DNA of 64,000 nucleotides from Xanthomonas sp. Leaf131 (GCF_001423495.1 NZ_LMOG01000004.1:124001-188000), one strand, 5' to 3'; positions 1-8,388 are shown, counted from the stretch's first letter. Made by a program: numbers and translations. Notes: generated from the sequence alone by a model not told the origin.

Positions 1-499
1 CATCGATCGCCACCAGGCGCTGCTGCTGGGCGCGCATGGCGGTGTTGGTGCTCTCAATCTCGCTGCGCAAGCGGCGCTCGTGGGTGACCAGGTCGCGCGT
101 GCTGATCCCGGCCGTCTCCAGCCGGCCGCGCAGCCGCTGCAGGCCGGCTTCCTGTGCACCATGAGCGGCCTTGAGCTCACGAGCGGTGCGTACGGCGCGC
201 TCGAACTCGGCATTCATTGCCGCCGTGGGCGTGCCGGCGGCCTTCATCTGTTGGGCAAGCGTGCGCACCGACTGCCGCTGCGCATCGAGCGCGGCCTTGG
301 CGCGCTGCGCCATAGCCACCTGCTCGCGGTAGGCGCCGATGTCGCGGTGTTGGCTGTTGAGCTGGCGCAGCGCATCACGCTGGTTGCGTAGCGCCGTGGC
401 AACGCCACGGCTGCCATTGAGCACGCGGCGGAACGGACCGGTGGCGCGATCGACTGCGGCCAGGATGACCTGCAGGCGCAGATTGTCAGAGGCCGCCAT
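1..499 (-). CDS. T: Phage tail tape measure protein (gpT-like), N-terminal part
   Basis: Open reading frame beginning MAASDNLRLQVILAAVD and running off the left edge; 166 residues are visible. The N-terminus continues with GPFRRVLNGSRG and long Ala/Gln/Arg-rich helical stretches typical of phage tape measure proteins, which set tail length and are later ejected. Its place right after the E/E' frameshift pair fits the fixed tail order of P2 and most myophages. The start is the ATG whose complement ends at 499, 30 bases after the E' stop. The C-terminal transmembrane and lytic segments would lie outside the window. Confidence 0.85.
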   Translation of the reverse strand, partial: MAASDNLRLQVILAAVDRATGPFRRVLNGSRGVATALRNQRDALRQLNSQHRDIGAYREQVAMAQRAKAALDAQRQSVRTLAQQMKAAGTPTAAMNAEFERAVRTARELKAAHGAQEAGLQRLRGRLETAGISTRDLVTHERRLRSEIESTNTAMRAQQQRLVAID

Positions 500-528
500 T
501 TAGGCGGCCTCGGGATTCGGGTGGGGCA

Positions 529-642
529 TCATTCGGCTCCGCTTCGCAGGCGGGCACGCTCGCGCCACGCCGTGAGTTCGTGCAGCGACCAGCCGTCCAT
601 TTCAGACGGCGGCCAATGGAAGACGGCCGCGATGTCGGCCAT
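529..642 (-). CDS. Tail assembly chaperone extension (gpE'-like), reached by -1 frameshift
   Basis: A 37-residue frame, MADIAAVFHWPPSEMDGW..., matches the short GpE family whose hallmark is FHWP..E...W...EL..W..RA. In P2 this frame is made mainly as a C-terminal extension of gpE by a -1 ribosomal frameshift. Here the frame is in the -1 register relative to the upstream E gene and stays open back to a slippery run near the end of E (693-699). The fusion should be the working product. It may also start alone at its own ATG. The E+E' product acts as a chaperone for the tape measure during tail assembly. Confidence 0.75.
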   Translation of the reverse strand: MADIAAVFHWPPSEMDGWSLHELTAWRERARLRSGAE

Positions 643-650
643 CGCATCCT

Positions 651-953
651 CTACGCAGTCGGGAAGTCCGCTTCCCTCTGTGCCTTGGGCAAGAAAAAAA
701 CCTGCACCTCCTGGCCCACGGCCAGCAGGTCGGCCGGATCCATCGCGTTGACGTCGGCGGTGGTCAGGGTGGGCGAGGAAATACGCGGCAGCAGCGTTGC
801 CAGTGCGGTGACATCCAGCTGCAGCACGTCAGTGAGCTTGAGGCCGCGCAACTCGCCGGCGCCCGGCTTGCGCACGTTGATCTGGGTGATGGTTTGCTCG
901 CCGCGCACGATGGGTTGGTCGAGGGCAACGGCTGGGGAAAACGTCGGGGTCAT
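651..953 (-). CDS. E: Phage tail assembly protein (gpE)
   Basis: A 100-residue protein of the Phage_TAC / P2 gpE family, located between the tail tube FII and tape measure genes. The visible core is TITQINVRKPGAGELRGL followed by a helical LTDVLQLD region, typical of these chaperones. Near the C-terminus the codons for V-F-F contain seven T bases followed by C, read as T TTT TTC. Slippage there by one base backward would join the protein to the downstream 37-residue E' frame. P2 uses the same strategy. Confidence 0.85.
   Translation of the reverse strand: MTPTFSPAVALDQPIVRGEQTITQINVRKPGAGELRGLKLTDVLQLDVTALATLLPRISSPTLTTADVNAMDPADLLAVGQEVQVFFLPKAQREADFPTA
693..699 (-). promoter_or_regulatory. 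Programmed -1 frameshift site in gpE (T TTT TTC)
   Basis: On the minus strand the E frame reads GTT TTT TTC. The heptamer T TTT TTC fits the X XXY YYZ slippery rule. After slipping back one base the frame continues CTT GCC CAA ... without a stop into the E' frame, which then ends at 529. The sequence fits and the mechanism is known for P2 E/E' and lambda G/T. A stimulatory structure was not searched for. Confidence 0.75.
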
Positions 954-998
954 CGGAAGGTCTCAAGGCGGAGGACTGGCGGCGCCAGGCCGGAAGGG

Positions 999-1508
999 TC
1001 AGGCGCCGATGGCGCGGCGTTGGGCGGCGAGCAGATCCACGCCATTGACGATCTCAGTCATGTTCACGAAATCGATCTCGATCACGGTGGTGCCGTTGAT
1101 GGTCAGCTTGTAGTAGCTGGCCGAGGTCTTGACCGAAAACTCGGTGTCATCGCCGGACTTGCCGGTGCCCGGATCGATCTCGCTGTGGCGGCCGCGCACG
1201 ACCACCTCCACTGCATCGACTTCTGCGGTGTCGTCGCGCTGGTAGGCGCCGGCAAAGCGCAGCTGCACGGCGTTGTGGGTGGTGGCGCCGTACTGATTCA
1301 GCACACCGCGCATCAGACCGCCGCACTTCCATTCGAGCTCGATCTTTTCCTGGCCGAAGTCGATATCGACCGGGCCATTCATGCCGCCGCCGCGGTACTC
1401 CTCCATCTTGCGAGTGAGCGTTGGCAGCTTCACCTCGACCACCTGGCCGAGATAGCTCTCGCCGTCGTTGAACAGGTTGAGCGCTTTGAGTTTCTTGGGC
1501 AAAGCCAT
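999..1508 (-). CDS. FII: Major tail tube protein (gpFII)
   Basis: A 169-residue protein starting MALPKKLKALNLFNDGESY, the conserved opening of P2 FII tail tube proteins, which stack as hexamers to form the inner tube of the contractile tail. Length and position directly after the sheath gene match the family. The spacing to the sheath gene FI is 29 bases. The start ATG is preceded by a CGGAGAAACC stretch that serves as ribosome binding site. No oddities were noticed. Confidence 0.93.
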   Translation of the reverse strand: MALPKKLKALNLFNDGESYLGQVVEVKLPTLTRKMEEYRGGGMNGPVDIDFGQEKIELEWKCGGLMRGVLNQYGATTHNAVQLRFAGAYQRDDTAEVDAVEVVVRGRHSEIDPGTGKSGDDTEFSVKTSASYYKLTINGTTVIEIDFVNMTEIVNGVDLLAAQRRAIGA

Positions 1509-1537
1509 GGGTTTCTCCGGGAATCAGATCAGGTGCG

Positions 1538-2704
1538 TTACGCGTTGACGCGGTCGGCGAAGTCGGCCAGGTAGCTGGTGGTGATCTTCTGGTAGAGCTG
1601 CAGGTTCTCCAGCGGCGGTACCGGCGTGTAGTCGTAATCGATCCGCAGCGCGCCATCGGCCAGCGTGGTGGCGCTGTTGACCGTGCCGTCGTACCAGGCG
1701 TTGGCATCGATCAGATAGCCGGAGGACTTGAGATCGCGGAACTTGGCGTTGATCGTTTCGAGCAGGTCTTTGACCAGCGAGGGATGCATCGGCTTGTCGA
1801 CGTAGAACGCCACGCCCTCGGCGATCGTGTCGGCCAGGATCTGCGCCGTGCGCGTGGCCGTCTCGAACGCGAACATGCTGTCCTCGGCGCACGTGCGCGA
1901 ACCCCAGAAGCGCTGGCCGTTGAAGGTGATCAGCGTGGTGATGTCGCCTTCGTTGAGCACGCCGGCATCGGTGGCCGGATCCTGCAGATCCCAGTGCACA
2001 TCCTTGGAGATGCCGGTGACGCCGGCCACGGGCACGTTGGACAGGCTCTTGTGCCAGCCCTGTTCGGTGTCGATCTTGGCGCGCAGGCCGAGCGCACGCG
2101 CGGTGGCATACGCGGCGGTCGTCGTGCTGGTGCTGGTATCGAACGCCAGGAAGTCCGGCCAGATCAGCATCAGCTCGCGGTCGCTGAATTGGCCGCGGTA
2201 AGTGACCGCCTCGGCGACGGTATCGGCGACCGGTCGCACATAGGCCATGGCGCGCAGCTTCTTGGCGATGGTCGCCAGCGCCTTGGCGACCGGCAGCGTA
2301 TCCAGGCCAGGTGCGCCCAGGATGCGCGGGCGCACGCCCAGCTGTGCCTGCGCGGCGAGCAAGGCGTACAGGCCGCTATAGCCGCTGGACTTGGCCTCGC
2401 CGATGACGTTGCTGGTGGTCTTGGCCGCGTCTTCGTCCTCAGCCACGCGCACGACGATGGTCACCGGATTGGTCTGGTCGGCGATGCCCTGCAGCGCTGC
2501 GCGCAGCGTGCCCTTGGTGCCGGCGCTGGCGATCGCGCCGAGCACGTCGGTGAGCAGCACAGCCTTGTTGAGCGGGAAGAGGGTCTCGTCCGCATCGGCG
2601 GCGGTGGCGACCAGGCCGACAACGGCGGTGGAGACGGTGCGGATGGTGCGCGTGCCCGCGCTGACTTCGATGACGCGAACGCCGTGGTGGTAGGCAGTGG
2701 ACAT
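1538..2704 (-). CDS. FI: Major tail sheath protein (gpFI)
   Basis: A 388-residue contractile sheath protein. It begins MSTAYHHGVRVIEVSAGTRTIRTVSTAVVGLVATA, the N-terminal beta strand and hydrophobic segment typical of P2 FI, and ends in a FADRVNA-type C-terminus. The motif ILGAPGLDT and the HWDLQDP segment are typical of the family. The sheath surrounds the FII tube and contracts to drive the tube and spike through the host envelope. It lies between W and FII, as expected. Confidence 0.95.
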   Translation of the reverse strand: MSTAYHHGVRVIEVSAGTRTIRTVSTAVVGLVATAADADETLFPLNKAVLLTDVLGAIASAGTKGTLRAALQGIADQTNPVTIVVRVAEDEDAAKTTSNVIGEAKSSGYSGLYALLAAQAQLGVRPRILGAPGLDTLPVAKALATIAKKLRAMAYVRPVADTVAEAVTYRGQFSDRELMLIWPDFLAFDTSTSTTTAAYATARALGLRAKIDTEQGWHKSLSNVPVAGVTGISKDVHWDLQDPATDAGVLNEGDITTLITFNGQRFWGSRTCAEDSMFAFETATRTAQILADTIAEGVAFYVDKPMHPSLVKDLLETINAKFRDLKSSGYLIDANAWYDGTVNSATTLADGALRIDYDYTPVPPLENLQLYQKITTSYLADFADRVNA

Positions 2705-2715
2705 AGGTTCCTCGA

Positions 2716-3075
2716 TCAGGACGAGCGGAAGCGGAGCGGGATGGTCAGGCGCGAGCGCGCATTGGCAGGCGCAACGTCGGTGCGCTGGCCTTCGATGGTC
2801 AGCACGAAGCTGCCGGGCGCATCACCGACGACCAGGCCGACGCGTGTCAGCCGCAGGCGCGGCTCCCAGCGCATCAGCGCGGTGGCGGTGGCGCCATAGA
2901 GCAGCGTGCGGGTGGCGCCGTTGAAGGGCTGGTCGATGAGCTCTGGCAGCAGCGAGCCGAAGTCGCGGCGGTGCACGCGCGTGCCTATCGGCGTGGTGAG
3001 GATGCAGGCGATCGACTGGGCCAGGTGCTGCTCGCCCTCGATCACGCGCCCCGTGGTTGCGTCGATGCCGATCAC
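2716..3075 (-). CDS. W: Baseplate wedge protein (gpW, gp25-like)
   Basis: A 119-residue protein of the GPW/gp25 family, with MIGIDATTGRVIEG at the start, IACILTTPIGTRVHRRDFGS in the middle and a C-terminal IPLRF. The SIxxILxTPxGxRxxRxxFGS pattern is diagnostic for gp25-like wedge proteins that initiate sheath assembly. It starts at a GTG that overlaps the stop of the spike gene V (GTGA), implying translational coupling. In P2, W lies between V and J. Here V-W follow the fibre genes, an order known in related Xanthomonadaceae phages. Confidence 0.92.
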   Translation of the reverse strand: MIGIDATTGRVIEGEQHLAQSIACILTTPIGTRVHRRDFGSLLPELIDQPFNGATRTLLYGATATALMRWEPRLRLTRVGLVVGDAPGSFVLTIEGQRTDVAPANARSRLTIPLRFRSS

Positions 3076-3635
3076 TGCGGGCCGCCACTGAGCGCGGTAC
3101 CGGCAGTCACACCGGTAGTCTTGTGGTTCTTGAGGCTGATCCCGCCGCCCACCACGTCGGTGTCGACGGTCGCGGTGCCGGTGATGCCGACCTCGCCATT
3201 GATCTGGGTGGCGCCGTTGACGGTCAGCGGACCGTTGAGCGTGATGCCGCCATCGGCGGTGATGGTCGCGGTGCCGCCGCTGGGCAGTGTCGCCTGCAGC
3301 GCATGCGCATCAGTGTCGTAATGGATCTGCGCGCCGTCTGCAAAGCGCAGCACGTGCAACGTGTCCGAGGCAGCTGGAGCTGCGAATTGGTCGGAGTAAA
3401 GGCCGCGTAGCACCAGGCCATCGGCCAGGTCGCCTGCAGGCGATAGCACCACGACTTGCTCGCCGACCGCCGGCGCCGACCAGATGATGGTGGTGCCGGC
3501 CAGCGTGACCACCCAGGGCAGGTAGTCGGTCAGCATCTCGCCAACCTGCACGCGGCATCGCGCGTTCGTCAGGTTCACCTCAGCGACGGTGCCGAGGCGA
3601 ATGGCGTTACTCAGTGCGGAGGATGCGTTGCCCAT
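3072..3635 (-). CDS. V: Baseplate spike protein (gpV)
   Basis: A 187-residue protein with an N-terminal OB-fold-like part (RLGTVAEVNLTNARCRVQVGEMLTDYLPW) and a repetitive beta-helical C-terminal part ending GGISLKNHKTTGVTAG. This layout matches P2 gpV, the trimeric spike at the tip of the tail tube that punctures the outer membrane. The His-containing G-NH-x-TTGV ending is where family members bind a metal near the needle tip. It is the first gene of the V-W-FI-FII group and starts at an ATG after a GCGGAGGATGC stretch. Confidence 0.92.
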   Translation of the reverse strand: MGNASSALSNAIRLGTVAEVNLTNARCRVQVGEMLTDYLPWVVTLAGTTIIWSAPAVGEQVVVLSPAGDLADGLVLRGLYSDQFAAPAASDTLHVLRFADGAQIHYDTDAHALQATLPSGGTATITADGGITLNGPLTVNGATQINGEVGITGTATVDTDVVGGGISLKNHKTTGVTAGTALSGGPQ

Positions 3636-3695
3636 GCAGCCATGGTCGGTGGCTGCATGCTGTGGCGCACTGTGCTTGCCGCGTAACGCGCGGTA

Positions 3696-4289
3696 CTACA
3701 GTGCAGCGGGATCCGGAGCTTTGGGTTGCACGGACCATGCCTGCGCGTCCTCATCCCACACCAGTGTGCCATCGACCACCACAGGCGGCGCCATGGTGGT
3801 CAGCTGACCTGGTAACGCGATGCCTGCGGCCAGCCGTGGTGCGATCGCACCGGTGGCTTTTTCCCACACCAGGGCCGCGCTGTAGTCGGGCTCCGCACGC
3901 CACGTGTCACGTTCATGGTCCCACACATTGCGGCGGTAGTCGGTGGGCAGGAACGCAATCGGCTGAGAGGTCGTGCAGCCTGCCGGCAACGTGTCGCCCA
4001 GGGCGAGCGTGTTGGCGATAGGCGTCGCGGTCTCCGTGCTGTAGAGCATGACGCTGCGGTAGTCCGGCACTACTTCCCACGTCCCCAACTGCGCCGCTAT
4101 GCGGTGGCGTTGATACAGCCCCGCGGGCTGCGCGGGCTGCGCTGGCGCGACGGCGACGGTGTTAGGTGGCAGCGGATAGCGTCCCTCCAATTCGGAGAGG
4201 TAGACGGTCACCGGCCCGGTGTATTCCCCAGTGGTAGCGTCGTAGGCGTATGCAGTGCTGGTGCTTGGCAGTGGGTTGGTCATGGTCAT
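3696..4289 (-). CDS. Tail fibre assembly / fibre-associated protein (gpG-like)
   Basis: A 197-residue protein directly after the tail fibre gene (3 bases apart). It contains the YDATTGEYTGPV opening and repeated short W- and Y-containing blocks (WEVVPDYRSVMLYS, WDHERDTWRAEPDYSAALVWEKATG, LVWDEDAQAWSV). These resemble the repeat found in phage tail fibre assembly or small fibre proteins of Xanthomonadaceae prophages. By position it corresponds to P2 gpG, the fibre chaperone. Its sequence is not close to E. coli Tfa, so the functional call rests on position and repeat style. Confidence 0.7.
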   Translation of the reverse strand: MTMTNPLPSTSTAYAYDATTGEYTGPVTVYLSELEGRYPLPPNTVAVAPAQPAQPAGLYQRHRIAAQLGTWEVVPDYRSVMLYSTETATPIANTLALGDTLPAGCTTSQPIAFLPTDYRRNVWDHERDTWRAEPDYSAALVWEKATGAIAPRLAAGIALPGQLTTMAPPVVVDGTLVWDEDAQAWSVQPKAPDPAAL

Positions 4290-4292
4290 TCC

Positions 4293-5798
4293 TCAGTAGG
4301 CGATGCAGTAGGTCATGCGCAGGCCAGCAGGCAAGTTGTCTGCGCCGCCGGCAGCATTGACGGTGATGGCGTGGGTGTGGGCGCCAGCGCCGCGGTGGTC
4401 CACCACGTGCACGTGATTACCGCCCTCGGCGATGCCGATGCCATGGGTGTGGTTGCCGACACCATTCATGCCGATGTTATGGGCGTGATTGCCTGCGCCG
4501 TCGGTGCCAAAGCTATGGGCGTGGTTGCCTCCTGCACCTGTCCACCCGTCAGAGGGAGATGCATCGTTGTCGCGTTCCCGATACACGCCATAGCCGTTGA
4601 TAGCGCCGGCTGGGATAACACCGGGGTGCTGGTGGTCGCCCGAGGCGCTGGTGCTACCACCGTGACCGTGGTGGCCCTGCGTATCGGTCCACGCACCGTG
4701 TACGTGATCGCCGGCTGGATTGGCGCTGGCACCGTGTGCGTGGATGCCAGCCGCGCCGAGTGCCGTGTAGTGCGCATGGTCGCCCACAGCAGCGGCGGTG
4801 GCGCTGTGGGTGTGGCTGATCATCTGCCCACTGCTGTGGACGCCAACAAACTGGGAGGAGTTGGTGTGTGTGACCGTGGTGCCCTCACGCATCAACGGCA
4901 GGTTGAACGTGGTGCTGCCATCTCCGGCGCCGTAGACGGTGCCGATGGCAGCGAATAGCGCCGAATACTTGGTGCGCGAGACTGCTGTGCCGTCGCAAAG
5001 CAGCAGACCTGCAGGCGGAAAGAGCGACGCCATGATGACGATCTGGCCCGGCAGCAGGAACGAGCTGGGGACGTTCTGCAGATTGCGGAAGTCGCGATAC
5101 CACGCGCCCTCCTGCCCATCCAAGAGATCAGCATCCAAGCCATTGCCAGGGCCAACATGAAACGTCGCCGCAGAGCGAAGGCCGAGCATGTTGCGTGCCG
5201 CTGCCGCAGTCGGTCGGGCCAGTAGCCCTTTGATGAACTCGGTAGGCGCAGCATCGCCCAGGCGCGCATTCAATACGGCAATCAGATTGGCCGGCGACAC
5301 CGCCCGCTCTTTGTCCAGACCTTCGATTGCTTGCGCGTCGGTGGACAAGCGCACCACACCCGGCACGTCCAATGTCGCCGCTGGATCGGTGAAGTTGGTG
5401 TCTCCGAAGGTGATCTGCGCGGTGTCCACGTCGGCCAGCACCACGTCGATCGCCAGCAGCACAGAGGCGGCACCGGACTTCTCCACCAGCAACGCGGGTT
5501 GGCCGTAAGCGGCAAACAGCGTGCCATCGGCCAGGTACAGGCCGAAGCCGTAACAGCTGTAGACGGCGTTGGATTCGTCGCGCACCGAGACGTGCATCGT
5601 GTCCTTGGCCGTGACCGTCCCGCCGATGGTGGTCAGGCGCTTGATTTCGGATGGCAGCGCGGTGAGCGCGGCATCGGCCACGAAGGGCGCGCTGGTCAGC
5701 CCCACTGCAGCGATGGTGACCGCCTGCGTGCCGGTTTGCTTGGCGTTGACCAGGGCCTGGCGGCCGGCGGTGGTGATCTTGAGTTTGAGTCCGGGCAT
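4293..5798 (-). CDS. H: Tail fibre protein (gpH) with collar domain and HxH-rich tip
   Basis: A 501-residue host-recognition fibre. Residues 1-120 (MPGLKLKITTAGRQALVNAK...) form the phage tail fibre N-terminal (DUF3751-type) baseplate-binding domain. The middle contains a tail collar domain (GQIVIMASLFPPAGLLLCDGT... and YGAGDGSTTFNLP). The last third carries about eleven spaced H-x-H motifs, each following a Gly-rich turn such as GNHAH or GDHVH. In T4 gp37 such HxH motifs hold iron ions in the needle-like tip. It follows J and I, as in P2. Confidence 0.92.
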   Translation of the reverse strand: MPGLKLKITTAGRQALVNAKQTGTQAVTIAAVGLTSAPFVADAALTALPSEIKRLTTIGGTVTAKDTMHVSVRDESNAVYSCYGFGLYLADGTLFAAYGQPALLVEKSGAASVLLAIDVVLADVDTAQITFGDTNFTDPAATLDVPGVVRLSTDAQAIEGLDKERAVSPANLIAVLNARLGDAAPTEFIKGLLARPTAAAARNMLGLRSAATFHVGPGNGLDADLLDGQEGAWYRDFRNLQNVPSSFLLPGQIVIMASLFPPAGLLLCDGTAVSRTKYSALFAAIGTVYGAGDGSTTFNLPLMREGTTVTHTNSSQFVGVHSSGQMISHTHSATAAAVGDHAHYTALGAAGIHAHGASANPAGDHVHGAWTDTQGHHGHGGSTSASGDHQHPGVIPAGAINGYGVYRERDNDASPSDGWTGAGGNHAHSFGTDGAGNHAHNIGMNGVGNHTHGIGIAEGGNHVHVVDHRGAGAHTHAITVNAAGGADNLPAGLRMTYCIAY

Positions 5799-5807
5799 GT
5801 GTGCTCT

Positions 5808-6353
5808 CTAGCTCGCCTGGCCCTGCAGGCGCAGGAACAAGGTGGTTCTGCCGCGCGCCACGACGTTGAGTCGTGCTTCGGCCTGGAATCCTTGGGTGAA
5901 GCTGAAATGCGAACGCACAGGCTTGGTGCGCTCGACCTCGGCGATGACTTCCTCGACGAACCGGGCGCTGGCGCTTTGCCCATCGGCGCCGGTCAGCGTC
6001 AGCGCCAGCTCGAAGGTGTGCGGCTGGCCGCGCGGCTCGGTCTGCCACCACTCGCGGATGGCCACCGCGCCGCCAAACGACTCGACCACCATACGCACGC
6101 TATTGGCGGTGCCCTTGCGGCGCTGGATCGCCATGGCGCTACGCAGGCGCGAGCGCTTGACCGCATCGCTCCAGTCGGCCTTCCAGTCGTCGACCGATAG
6201 CGTCCACGCCAGCCACGGCAGGTGGCCGGCTGGGCACGTGTCGGGGTTCCACAGATCCGGATACGGCAACGGAATAGCATCAAGCCGCGCGATGACGGCG
6301 GCCAGGGCACGCTCCATCGGCGTGGCGTTGGGCGGCAGCAGGGCGTTACTCAT
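5808..6353 (-). CDS. I: Baseplate protein gpI
   Basis: A 181-residue tail protein I family member. The start chosen is MSNALLPPNATPMERALAAV; the family core LWNPDTCPAGHLPWLAWTLSVDDW follows. PDxCPxxxLPxLAWxxSVDxW is the family signature. The start overlaps the end of gene J by 8 bases, a sign of coupling. In P2 gpI joins J and W in the baseplate wedge. The C-terminus (residues 95-181) is a mixed region ending FLRLQGQAS. Confidence 0.93.
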   Translation of the reverse strand: MSNALLPPNATPMERALAAVIARLDAIPLPYPDLWNPDTCPAGHLPWLAWTLSVDDWKADWSDAVKRSRLRSAMAIQRRKGTANSVRMVVESFGGAVAIREWWQTEPRGQPHTFELALTLTGADGQSASARFVEEVIAEVERTKPVRSHFSFTQGFQAEARLNVVARGRTTLFLRLQGQAS

Positions 6354-7236
6354 CGATGCCCGCATGCGCGATGTCAATCGCGGTGCAGTAGGCGGCCTGT
6401 GTGCGGCTGATCCGGATGTCGGCTGCAGGCGAGTCCAGCTCAACACGCTGCACGCCGTCGGCGAACAGCTTGGCCTTGATGGCCGATTCCGGTACGTCCC
6501 GGCCGATCCGGTGCGCCTCGGCAAGATAGGCCTGCAGGCTGCGCAGCGCCTCGCGCATGACCACCGCCGAGTCGGGCCCGGCGTATGTGTAGACGCGCCC
6601 ACGAATGGCGTACGGGACGATCTCCGCGCTTTGCACCTCGACCTCATCGGTCAGGGGACGTACGTCGGCATCGGTCAGTACAGCGGCGACTTCGTCGAGT
6701 AGTGCCTGGGGCGCCGTGCCATCGCCGGTGCGCGATTGCACAGTGACCAGCACTTGCCCAGGCGCAGGGCTGGTTGCGCTGGCGTCCATGACATCGGCCG
6801 CCGCGCTGAGCGCGTGATAGATGTAGGCGCCTTCGGGGCCGGCAACGCTGAAACCCTCCGGTGCGAGTTGGATGCGGCGGCGGAAGTCCACATCCGATTC
6901 GTGGGTGGGCAGAACTCCTGTTTCCGGCTGGCCTGGCTCGAGCACCAGGCGCGCCACACCGAACAGTGCACCGAGGTGATCGAGGTTGGTGCCGGTCGCA
7001 AAGGCCAGCATGGTCTGCTGCGCCTTGTCGTTGGCGCGCTGCCGAATCAGCAACTCACGGGCTGCGAACAGCTGCAGGAGCTTATAGACAGGATCGGCTT
7101 CGGTGAGCGCCGAGAACTCCGGCAGCAGCCGGCGAAATTGAGCTAGCGCCTCGGCGAATATTGTCTCGAAGTCCAGGGCCTCGATCAGGTCTGGAGCTTG
7201 AAGTTTCGACAGATCTACTGCAGTGAAGGAAGCCAT
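6346..7236 (-). CDS. J: Baseplate assembly protein gpJ
   Basis: A 296-residue Baseplate_J family protein. It begins MASFTAVDLSKLQAPDLIEALDFETIFAEAL and contains FRRRIQLAPEGFSVAGPEGAYIYHALSA, a diagnostic segment of gpJ, then VLVTVQSRTGDGTAPQALLDEVAAVL. It forms the outer wedge of the baseplate. It heads the J-I-H-G run on the minus strand. Upstream of it sits the insertion of a cargo gene that separates it from S. Confidence 0.95.
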   Translation of the reverse strand: MASFTAVDLSKLQAPDLIEALDFETIFAEALAQFRRLLPEFSALTEADPVYKLLQLFAARELLIRQRANDKAQQTMLAFATGTNLDHLGALFGVARLVLEPGQPETGVLPTHESDVDFRRRIQLAPEGFSVAGPEGAYIYHALSAAADVMDASATSPAPGQVLVTVQSRTGDGTAPQALLDEVAAVLTDADVRPLTDEVEVQSAEIVPYAIRGRVYTYAGPDSAVVMREALRSLQAYLAEAHRIGRDVPESAIKAKLFADGVQRVELDSPAADIRISRTQAAYCTAIDIAHAGIDE

Positions 7237-7369
7237 TGCCGGGGGATGAAAGAGGTTCCCGACTAAGTTCCTTGGTTCGTAAGATCAAGCCAATTTGAGT
7301 GCTTTGTGCAGCTGCTTGCTACACCATTGGATTTCTAGAGGCTACCTGATCGGTCTGATTGATGCGGGT

Positions 7370-8290
7370 TCAAAAAATACCGTCAGAATGTTCCCGCCAG
7401 TGACTCCAGAAATTCTCAAAAAAGCTATTCCGACTGCTGTCAAGCTGCGCCTTCAAACGTAGCAATGAAATTTGCTGTTCACCAATCGCCGGCGAGAAAT
7501 ATGAGTTCATGGTGGCCCTAAAATTATCTATTCCGGGCACTTCTTCTTCTGTCTTGTCATCTGACATCAATAGCGTGGCCGGCATGGCGACTTCAGCAGC
7601 GCCTAGGTGAGGGTCGTAGTAGGAGCTGACGAAAATGCTAAAGATGCCCGATGACCTTGGACCCTCAATCAGCATGCCGGTAGGCATGACCGGGCTGATC
7701 CAAGAAGATATCTCACCTGAATTCCCCTTCAAATAGACGTAAGCCGTGGAGCTGCCATGTGTATCACTGATCAGCGTGCCAATTATTGCCGACTTCGCGG
7801 TCCACTCTTCGGCAAGTTGTCTAAAGCATTCGATCGCTTTGTGATTATTGACCGTTGCCAACTCTCTCTTTCTCAAATAACTTTGTTCTCGCACTTCTTT
7901 TCGGACGCGGCGTCGCTCCTCTAGCGGGAGATCCTGCAGCTTTGCTTGAGGAGGCGCTTTGATTCTTGCAGGAATTCGTTCTGGGGAGCCGATTCCCAGA
8001 CGATCCTTCTGTTCATTCAAAAAGTTCAGTACATCGCTGAGCGCTTCGATCGCAAACCACTCTGTGTAGCCATCGCCGCGAGGCATTGCAAATGACTGGC
8101 TCTGAAAAAGATAGTGCAGTATTTTTTCGACCTTTAAAGCGGATCCGCCGACCATCGGAATTTGAAAACTTTTTTCCGCGTCAATCTCCTGAGGTAAGCG
8201 AGCGCCACGGATCATCGGCTGAAATGCGACACCAATCTTAAACGCGGTCGTGTCCTTAGTCAGAAGTAGGTACAAATACTGTTCAGCCAT
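7370..8290 (-). CDS. Prophage cargo protein with T5orf172 (GIY-YIG-like) N-terminal domain
   Basis: A 306-residue protein sitting alone between tail completion gene S and baseplate gene J, where P2 has V and W. Residues 4-95 show the T5orf172/MUG113 layout: QYLYLL, then FKIGVA, then ALKVEKILHYLF and a YTEWF block. This fold is related to GIY-YIG nucleases. A basic segment (about 110-150) and a C-terminal domain of unknown type follow. The gene is visibly richer in A and T than its phage neighbours and has untranslated spacers of about 115-130 bases on each side, so it looks like a moron. A defence or exclusion role is only inferred. An in-frame TTG lies three codons upstream, but the ATG at 8290 is preferred. 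Confidence 0.75.
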   Translation of the reverse strand: MAEQYLYLLLTKDTTAFKIGVAFQPMIRGARLPQEIDAEKSFQIPMVGGSALKVEKILHYLFQSQSFAMPRGDGYTEWFAIEALSDVLNFLNEQKDRLGIGSPERIPARIKAPPQAKLQDLPLEERRRVRKEVREQSYLRKRELATVNNHKAIECFRQLAEEWTAKSAIIGTLISDTHGSSTAYVYLKGNSGEISSWISPVMPTGMLIEGPRSSGIFSIFVSSYYDPHLGAAEVAMPATLLMSDDKTEEEVPGIDNFRATMNSYFSPAIGEQQISLLRLKAQLDSSRNSFFENFWSHWREHSDGIF

Positions 8291-8371
8291 GGGGCGCAAG
8301 CCTTTGCCCTTGAGTCACTTTCCGTGAACGCTAGCTGCTGTTCTTGTCGGCGTCAAAGGTGGATGGTTGCC

Positions 8372-8388
8372 GGGCTCGGATTGAGCCC
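8372..8388 (-). other. GC hairpin between S and the cargo gene
   Basis: Perfect inverted repeat GGGCTC-ggatt-GAGCCC just past the end of gene S. There is no U-run, so it is not a convincing intrinsic terminator. It may stabilise the 3' end of the late transcript or mark the edge of the cargo insertion. Confidence 0.4.
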
